From the NCBI RefSeq assembly GCF_900114775.1, contig NZ_FOUE01000007.1, forward strand, positions 1 through 64,000: a stretch of 64,000 nt of DNA, given 5' to 3'. A program made the translations under genes and the position numbers. This DNA comes from Marinobacter zhejiangensis. Its GTDB lineage: Bacteria; Pseudomonadota; Gammaproteobacteria; Pseudomonadales; Oleiphilaceae. Positions 59,593 through 64,000 of the stretch are shown piece by piece. The notes beneath the pieces are model-generated. The model did no database searches. It worked only from the letters and a program-made list of their open reading frames with translations, and had not been told where the DNA came from. Each line of letters opens with the position of its first letter. Positions within the stretch are counted from its first letter, which is position 1.

Positions 59593-61044
59593 TCAGGGCA
59601 GTGCCTGATAGGCACTCATGGCCGAACTCCAGGTCAGGCTCAGATGGGCGGCAGCCAACGTCAGCCAGACCACGAGAGCGCCGGCAAAGGTGCTGTCAAA
59701 CCACAGCGGCGTCTGGTCATAGCGACTGAAGCTTGCCCGAATGACACCGCAGATCGCCAGCCCCAGCAATACCCCGCCCATGACGTCTGTAAGCCAATGA
59801 ACCCCCAGATACAGGCGGCTTATCCCGACCAGAACCATAGGTAGGCTGGAGATCAGGTAGATGCGCCAGCGCCGGTTACTGACCTGCTCCCTCGCGATAA
59901 AACTTGCCAACAGGCCCAAGGCAATGGTGACGCCTGCGGTATGGCCGCTTGGAAAGGCGGCCGACGCCGGAGGCTGGGCTGCCAGTTCCGGTCTCGGGAG
60001 GTTCAGCCCCGCCTTAAACGCCAGTATCAGTCCAGCCCCCAGCACCATGGCGCCCAATATATGCAGAGCGGCGGCGTAATAGCCACGAAAGCCGAATGCC
60101 AGTAGCCCAAGCACGCCCGCACTCATCAGCATCACGGTATCACCGAGGCCGCTGATCAATACGAAGGCAGGATCCAGCAGTGGATTTCGCAGATTGCTGA
60201 AGAATTGCGCCGTCGACTGGTTGGCTTCGTGGAACAGCGGGGTATGAGCGACCAGCAGCGAGAGCAATGCAAACAGGGCAAAGGCACCAACGGCGAGGAT
60301 CAGAGAGGGCAGGGGGAACTCTCCGCCAGTTGCGGGGCGGTGACTGCTCATTTCTCGCCAGAAGCGATGGGTGCTGTTGTACTTGCCCATCCAGCTGGCC
60401 AGGCGGCTGTAAGCCTCGCTGTTGCTGCTGAGGCCGATCTGAACCCGGAACAGAAGCAGATAGACCAGCGCCAATGTTGCCATGGCGGCAGCGAGGATGG
60501 GGTAAAAATGCCGGGGCAGTTCCAGCGACTGTTCAAGCGTACTGCCAATCAGGTAGCCGGGGGCGATATAGGCAACGGCCCAGCCGACCGCTGACAGTAC
60601 GTTAAAGGTGAGGAAACGCTGCCAGGGCATCAGCAGCGCGCCGGCAACCAGGGGAATGATGGGGCGGATGGGGCCGACGAAGCGCCCAATGACGACGCTT
60701 TTGCCACCGTGCTGGAGGAAAAACCGTTCGCCTTTATTCAGCAGGGACGGGTAACGACTGAAAGGCCATATGCGATCCAGCCGGCCCTGAAAGCAGCGGC
60801 CAAGCCAAAAGCTCAGGCCATCTCCGGCTATGGCTCCCAGTCCGGCCCACAGCAAGGCATCAGCAAGGGGAACGCCCACTTTTCCCGCCAGAACCGAGAC
60901 CGCGAACAGTATTGCAACGCCCGGCACCACAATGCCGGCAACGGCAAGCGATTCGAGGAAGGCGACCAGAAATAGGGTGGCTGCCAGCCACCCGGGATTG
61001 ACCGAAAGCCAGTCCGTGAAGGCACTCAGCCAGGCTGTGCTCAT
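59593..61044 (-). CDS. DedA-PAP2 phosphatase fusion protein
   Basis: The 483-residue protein joins a DedA/SNARE-associated (VTT) domain (about 15-190) to a PAP2 acid-phosphatase domain (about 250-450). The DedA part has GRFVGPIRPIIPLVAG. The PAP2 motifs are intact: KAGLNLPRP, PSGHT and SRLYLGVHWLTD. DedA proteins include undecaprenyl-phosphate flippases, and PAP2 enzymes recycle undecaprenyl pyrophosphate, so a role in lipid-carrier recycling is plausible. It overlaps the upstream GGDEF-like gene by four bases. Confidence 0.92.
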   Translation of the reverse strand: MSTAWLSAFTDWLSVNPGWLAATLFLVAFLESLAVAGIVVPGVAILFAVSVLAGKVGVPLADALLWAGLGAIAGDGLSFWLGRCFQGRLDRIWPFSRYPSLLNKGERFFLQHGGKSVVIGRFVGPIRPIIPLVAGALLMPWQRFLTFNVLSAVGWAVAYIAPGYLIGSTLEQSLELPRHFYPILAAAMATLALVYLLLFRVQIGLSSNSEAYSRLASWMGKYNSTHRFWREMSSHRPATGGEFPLPSLILAVGAFALFALLSLLVAHTPLFHEANQSTAQFFSNLRNPLLDPAFVLISGLGDTVMLMSAGVLGLLAFGFRGYYAAALHILGAMVLGAGLILAFKAGLNLPRPELAAQPPASAAFPSGHTAGVTIALGLLASFIAREQVSNRRWRIYLISSLPMVLVGISRLYLGVHWLTDVMGGVLLGLAICGVIRASFSRYDQTPLWFDSTFAGALVVWLTLAAAHLSLTWSSAMSAYQALP

Positions 61045-62039
61045 GCTCCGTTCAGGTCTCCCTCGGCAAACCAGATTGAGTCTTGCGAGCGCTTCTGGGC
61101 TTCCTTAAGGGCTTCGTCAGTTCGCTTGCGCAGTGAGTCGGCCAAGGTGTCGTTCACGGTCCGGGTAGTGCAACCCAGGCTGATGGTTACCCGGCCCACC
61201 ACTGGCCAGTCCCGCTCGGCAATAGAGCGGCGGATGCGCTCGGCAATAACCCGGACCCCTTCTTCGGGGGTGAATGGCAGAATCAGGAAGAATTTGCCGT
61301 CACTCAGAGTGTAGAGGGAATCGCCGGCACGAATGACGCCAAAAAGGTGTTGGGTGGCTGCGCGGTAGAACGTGGTCAGGCCATTCTGGCCATGGAGGTC
61401 TTTCGTTTCCTCCAGATAATCCATCGCCAGGGTAATGACCGATAGCGGGTGGCCAGTTACGCCACACCGGCTGATTTCCTTCTGCAGGGTTTCATCCAGA
61501 AAGCGGGCATTGTGGGCGCCGGTGACTGGGTCGGTGATCGCCAGGTCTTCCGCCGACTGGGCCATGTGGTCGTAGTGCCAGATATACAGCGCGCCAGTGC
61601 TTGCCAGAATGACGGCTGCAAAGGCAATCAGCAGGGTGTCAGTGAGAGGTTCCCGTGCAAGCAGGAAGGCTGTGAGGACGACGGTAACCAGAAGAGACAG
61701 GGCGAGCCCCTGTCGTAACGGCAGGATCAGCAGGTTAAGCAGGATGACCGGAAGGCACCAGTAACTGATGTCAGCTTCCTGCAGCCAGAACAGCGCGACC
61801 AGGATCAGCCCGTTCAGGGCGGCCATGATGAACAGGTGGCCGGGTGCGCGGAGCTGTTGCCGCCGGGCCAGGGTGGTGTACCCCATACCGGCGATCGTCA
61901 GTGCCGCAAGGGTGCAGGCCAGGTAGAACAGGTCGTAGAACCCATAGCGGAAGTTCTGGGTCGCCAGAATCATGATGAACAGCGTCGCCAGACCATAGCC
62001 GGTCAGGTGAGTGTAGGTGCGCAGGCGGGTTTCCGTCAT
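61041..62039 (-). CDS. Membrane protein with degenerate GGDEF domain (second of pair)
   Basis: The 332-residue protein has five to six N-terminal membrane segments (to about 155) and a C-terminal GGDEF-like domain. The domain start ITDPVTGAHNARFLDE is recognisable (usual DPLTGLxNR), but the active-site GGDEF reads SDGKF at residues 246-250. It should not make cyclic di-GMP. Sequence after it, FFLILPF and VRVIAERIRRSIAE, follows the normal fold. It overlaps both neighbours by four bases. Confidence 0.88.
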   Translation of the reverse strand: MTETRLRTYTHLTGYGLATLFIMILATQNFRYGFYDLFYLACTLAALTIAGMGYTTLARRQQLRAPGHLFIMAALNGLILVALFWLQEADISYWCLPVILLNLLILPLRQGLALSLLVTVVLTAFLLAREPLTDTLLIAFAAVILASTGALYIWHYDHMAQSAEDLAITDPVTGAHNARFLDETLQKEISRCGVTGHPLSVITLAMDYLEETKDLHGQNGLTTFYRAATQHLFGVIRAGDSLYTLSDGKFFLILPFTPEEGVRVIAERIRRSIAERDWPVVGRVTISLGCTTRTVNDTLADSLRKRTDEALKEAQKRSQDSIWFAEGDLNGA

Positions 62040-63043
62040 TGAACTGGCCCTCTGGCCTGGGTGACCTGAGCTTCCGACCAGGTGCTGTACGATTGCACGC
62101 GATTGCCTCCTTGCTGCTGTGCCCGCCTCAGGGCATTGGCTGCTGACTGCTGAAGGCTGTCGGAGTCATCGCCGATGTTGAGTCCGGCAATGCCTGCGCT
62201 CACGGTCAGGTTGAGGCCATGGGATTCCAGCAGGCTGCCCAGGCCCTTGCGGACGGTCTCGGCAGTCTGGGCTGCTTCAGCGGTGGCCACATTGGGCAAA
62301 ATCACCAGGAATTGCAGATCCGCGACGCGGTAGTAGGAGTCGAAGTCCCGCAGTTGGGAGTGTAGGAAGCGGCCGATGCGGGGGAGGATGGCGCGGATAT
62401 CCTCGTCCGGATCCTTGTCGCTAAGGTGTGAGTCGAGACCGACCAGAATGACGGCCATGTCCGTGCCCTCCCGTTCGCTACGCTGGATTTCCTTGTGCAG
62501 ATCAGCGGACAGGTACTCTCTGCTGGCGGCCTGGGTCAGCTCATCGGTACGACGCAATGGGGCCAGCTGGCGGCTCTTGTACTCGCGCAGGTAGACCAAA
62601 ATGCCCGACAGTGCCAGGGTTAGCAGCATGGAGCTGATGAACTGGTGACGCCCCGGGTCGCCAACGGCGGCCTGGTTGGCAACCACGATGGCAACCACGC
62701 AGAACAGCGTCAACAAGGCTCCCCAGCCCACAGGTAGCAGACCGAAGGCGATGAGCGGCATGGCGTACAGCCAGTGCCCGATAGTCCAAGGGGGGCTCCA
62801 CAGGCTGGCCAGCAGCAGGGCCGCGAGCAGAACCAGCAGGGTTCGATTGATGGTCAGCCAGGGCTGGCGGGCGCGCCCGGGGTGGAAGGGAGATGAAGTC
62901 CAGACCAGGGCGGCAGCGGTCAGTGAAATGGCTGCGGCTAGGCCCGCCCCTTGATAGGCGGTGAATAAGGCTAGCGCCACCAGGGCTGTGCAGCTGATCC
63001 GTGCAAATCGGCTCAGCAGGAATATTTCGGCCATCTGGCCCAT
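62036..63043 (-). CDS. Membrane protein with degenerate GGDEF domain (first of pair)
   Basis: This 335-residue protein has about five N-terminal membrane segments (to about 155) and a divergent GGDEF-like domain. The active-site position reads ADLQF (241-245) in RVADLQFLVILP, and the DPLTG start motif is replaced by ELTQAASREYL. LESHGLNLTVSAGIAGL matches the usual C-terminal half. It is probably catalytically dead. GGAG precedes ATG 63043; it heads the three-gene operon. Confidence 0.82.
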   Translation of the reverse strand: MGQMAEIFLLSRFARISCTALVALALFTAYQGAGLAAAISLTAAALVWTSSPFHPGRARQPWLTINRTLLVLLAALLLASLWSPPWTIGHWLYAMPLIAFGLLPVGWGALLTLFCVVAIVVANQAAVGDPGRHQFISSMLLTLALSGILVYLREYKSRQLAPLRRTDELTQAASREYLSADLHKEIQRSEREGTDMAVILVGLDSHLSDKDPDEDIRAILPRIGRFLHSQLRDFDSYYRVADLQFLVILPNVATAEAAQTAETVRKGLGSLLESHGLNLTVSAGIAGLNIGDDSDSLQQSAANALRRAQQQGGNRVQSYSTWSEAQVTQARGPVQ

Positions 63044-63144
63044 GGTCTCCGTCCTTTCCTAGCCATCCATAATACTCCAGCATACGTCAGTACCTGCGGC
63101 CTTGCGTATGACTGGTGCACACTCGAAGTGTTTATTTGCAGCGG

Positions 63145-63150
63145 TATAAT
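63145..63150 (+). promoter_or_regulatory. Possible -10 element of proA
   Basis: TATAAT at 63145-63150 points toward proA in the 265-base gap (63044-63308) between the divergent genes. No acceptable -35 is seen. The rest of the gap shows no gene. Confidence 0.3.
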
Positions 63151-63308
63151 AAAGCAACCATGGCATAAGTCTAACCGCAGTTTGGGGTGGGGCGAATTTC
63201 GTCTGGGCCCTGAAAGCAGATGCGTGCCGGGTGTGGACAGGTTAAAGTGGTGGATTACGCCCGTTAGGGGTGTTTTCAAGCAACAGGCTCTCAGTTAAGG
63301 GTGTAATG

Positions 63309-64000
63309 ATGGATATTGCTGGATACATGGTGGAACTGGGCGAACAGGCACGGGCAGCGGCCTCTATCGTAGCCCGGTCAACGACCGCCATGCGCAATCA
63401 GGCGCTGCTGGCAACGGCGGAAGCCATTGATGCGGCTCGGAGTGAACTGACCATTGCCAACGCCAAGGATCTCGACAAGGGTCGGGAAAACGGGTTGGAA
63501 CCAGCGATGCTGGACCGTCTGGAGCTGACGCCAGAGCGCATCGACACCATGATTGAGGGGCTGCGTCAGGTGGCTGCCTTGCCGGATCCCATCGGCGAAA
63601 TTACCGACATGACCTATCGCCCATCCGGCATTCAGGTTGGCAAGATGCGGGTGCCCCTGGGCGTCATTGGCATTATTTACGAATCTCGCCCCAATGTGAC
63701 AGTCGAAGCGGCGAGCCTGTGCCTGAAGTCCGGAAACGCCACCATTTTGCGGGGCGGCTCCGAGGCCATTCATTCAAACCAGGCGGTTGCGGCCTGTATT
63801 GCTAAAGGGTTGGCCGCTGCGGGTTTGCCGGAAGCGGCGGTGCAGGTGGTCAAGACCACTGACCGGGCAGCTGTTGGCGAGCTGATTACCATGCCCCGTT
63901 ATGTGGACGTCATTGTGCCTCGGGGTGGAAAGGGCTTGATTGAGCGAATCAGCCGGGATGCGCGGGTGCCTGTGATCAAGCACCTTGATGGCATCTGCCA
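63309..64000 (+). CDS. proA: Glutamate-5-semialdehyde dehydrogenase (partial)
   Basis: ProA reduces glutamyl-5-phosphate to the semialdehyde in proline synthesis. The first ~230 residues are present and the gene runs off the right edge. The aldehyde-dehydrogenase-type sequence includes NGLEPAMLDRLELTPERI, RVPLGVIGIIYESRPNVTVE, ASLCLKSGNATILRGGSEA and VIVPRGGKGLIERI, close to E. coli ProA. ATG 63306 and ATG 63309 are adjacent; AAGG lies at 63297-63300. The catalytic Cys lies beyond the window. Confidence 0.96.
   Translation, partial: MDIAGYMVELGEQARAAASIVARSTTAMRNQALLATAEAIDAARSELTIANAKDLDKGRENGLEPAMLDRLELTPERIDTMIEGLRQVAALPDPIGEITDMTYRPSGIQVGKMRVPLGVIGIIYESRPNVTVEAASLCLKSGNATILRGGSEAIHSNQAVAACIAKGLAAAGLPEAAVQVVKTTDRAAVGELITMPRYVDVIVPRGGKGLIERISRDARVPVIKHLDGIC

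Overview
The window reads as core chromosome of a gammaproteobacterium. Gene order and protein features fit the Marinobacter/Pseudomonas-like branch best: a rimI-linked 'cryptic' psi subunit, dciA between lpxC and secA instead of a DnaC-type loader, a lgt-thyA-folA block and a sspA-sspB pair behind cytochrome bc1. The genus is inferred from synteny and product resemblance only. Coding density is high, base composition is moderately GC-rich and even, and I found no insertion sequence, prophage, integron, CRISPR array or tRNA gene.

Layout. 1-373: 3' end of 23S rRNA, 5S rRNA and the rrn terminator, followed by a compact array of four hairpins (397-514). 614-5956: leuA, a HolD-like psi subunit, rimI, prfC and a TatD-family hydrolase. 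5969-7031: rplM-rpsI with a strong promoter, a structured leader and a terminator. 7218-9801: petABC (cytochrome bc1). 9911-10998: sspA-sspB. 11026-13879 (minus): diaA, yraN and lpoA; then rsmI and the RNase P RNA gene rnpB (15005-15352). 15563-33780: a complete division and cell wall (dcw) cluster, mraZ-rsmH-ftsL-ftsI-murE-murF-mraY-murD-ftsW-murG-murC-ddl-ftsQ-ftsA-ftsZ-lpxC, mostly with overlapping or touching reading frames and preceded by an unusually clear MraZ operator. 33795-42891: dciA (minus), a LytM/M23 peptidase, secA, argJ, a Nudix-ThiE-like fusion, moaC, moaA and ribA. 42941-46157 (minus): xseB-ispA-dxs isoprenoid operon. 46196-50068: NRDE protein, TSUP transporter, lgt-thyA-folA. 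50047-55579: DEAD-box helicase, thioesterase, a haloalkane-dehalogenase-like hydrolase with an altered nucleophile, two small unknown genes and a PerM-type membrane protein. 55658-59584: ilvD, an HDOD protein and a stand-alone LON-domain protein. 59593-63043 (minus): three overlapping genes encoding two degenerate GGDEF membrane proteins and a DedA-PAP2 fusion. 63309-end: start of proA.

Functionally the window joins ribosome biogenesis, respiration, peptidoglycan and lipid A synthesis, cell division, secretion, replication accessories (psi, DciA, DiaA) and amino acid, folate, molybdopterin and isoprenoid synthesis. The less ordinary items are regulatory or divergent: the hairpin array beside the rrn operon, the MraZ repeats in 10-bp phase, an mRNA hairpin that would bury the Shine-Dalgarno of a small Cys-rich protein, the Asp-to-Asn change in the dehalogenase homologue, and the overlapping pair of catalytically degenerate GGDEF proteins. 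I did not find a clearly new multi-gene system; the GGDEF/GGDEF/DedA-PAP2 operon is the closest candidate.
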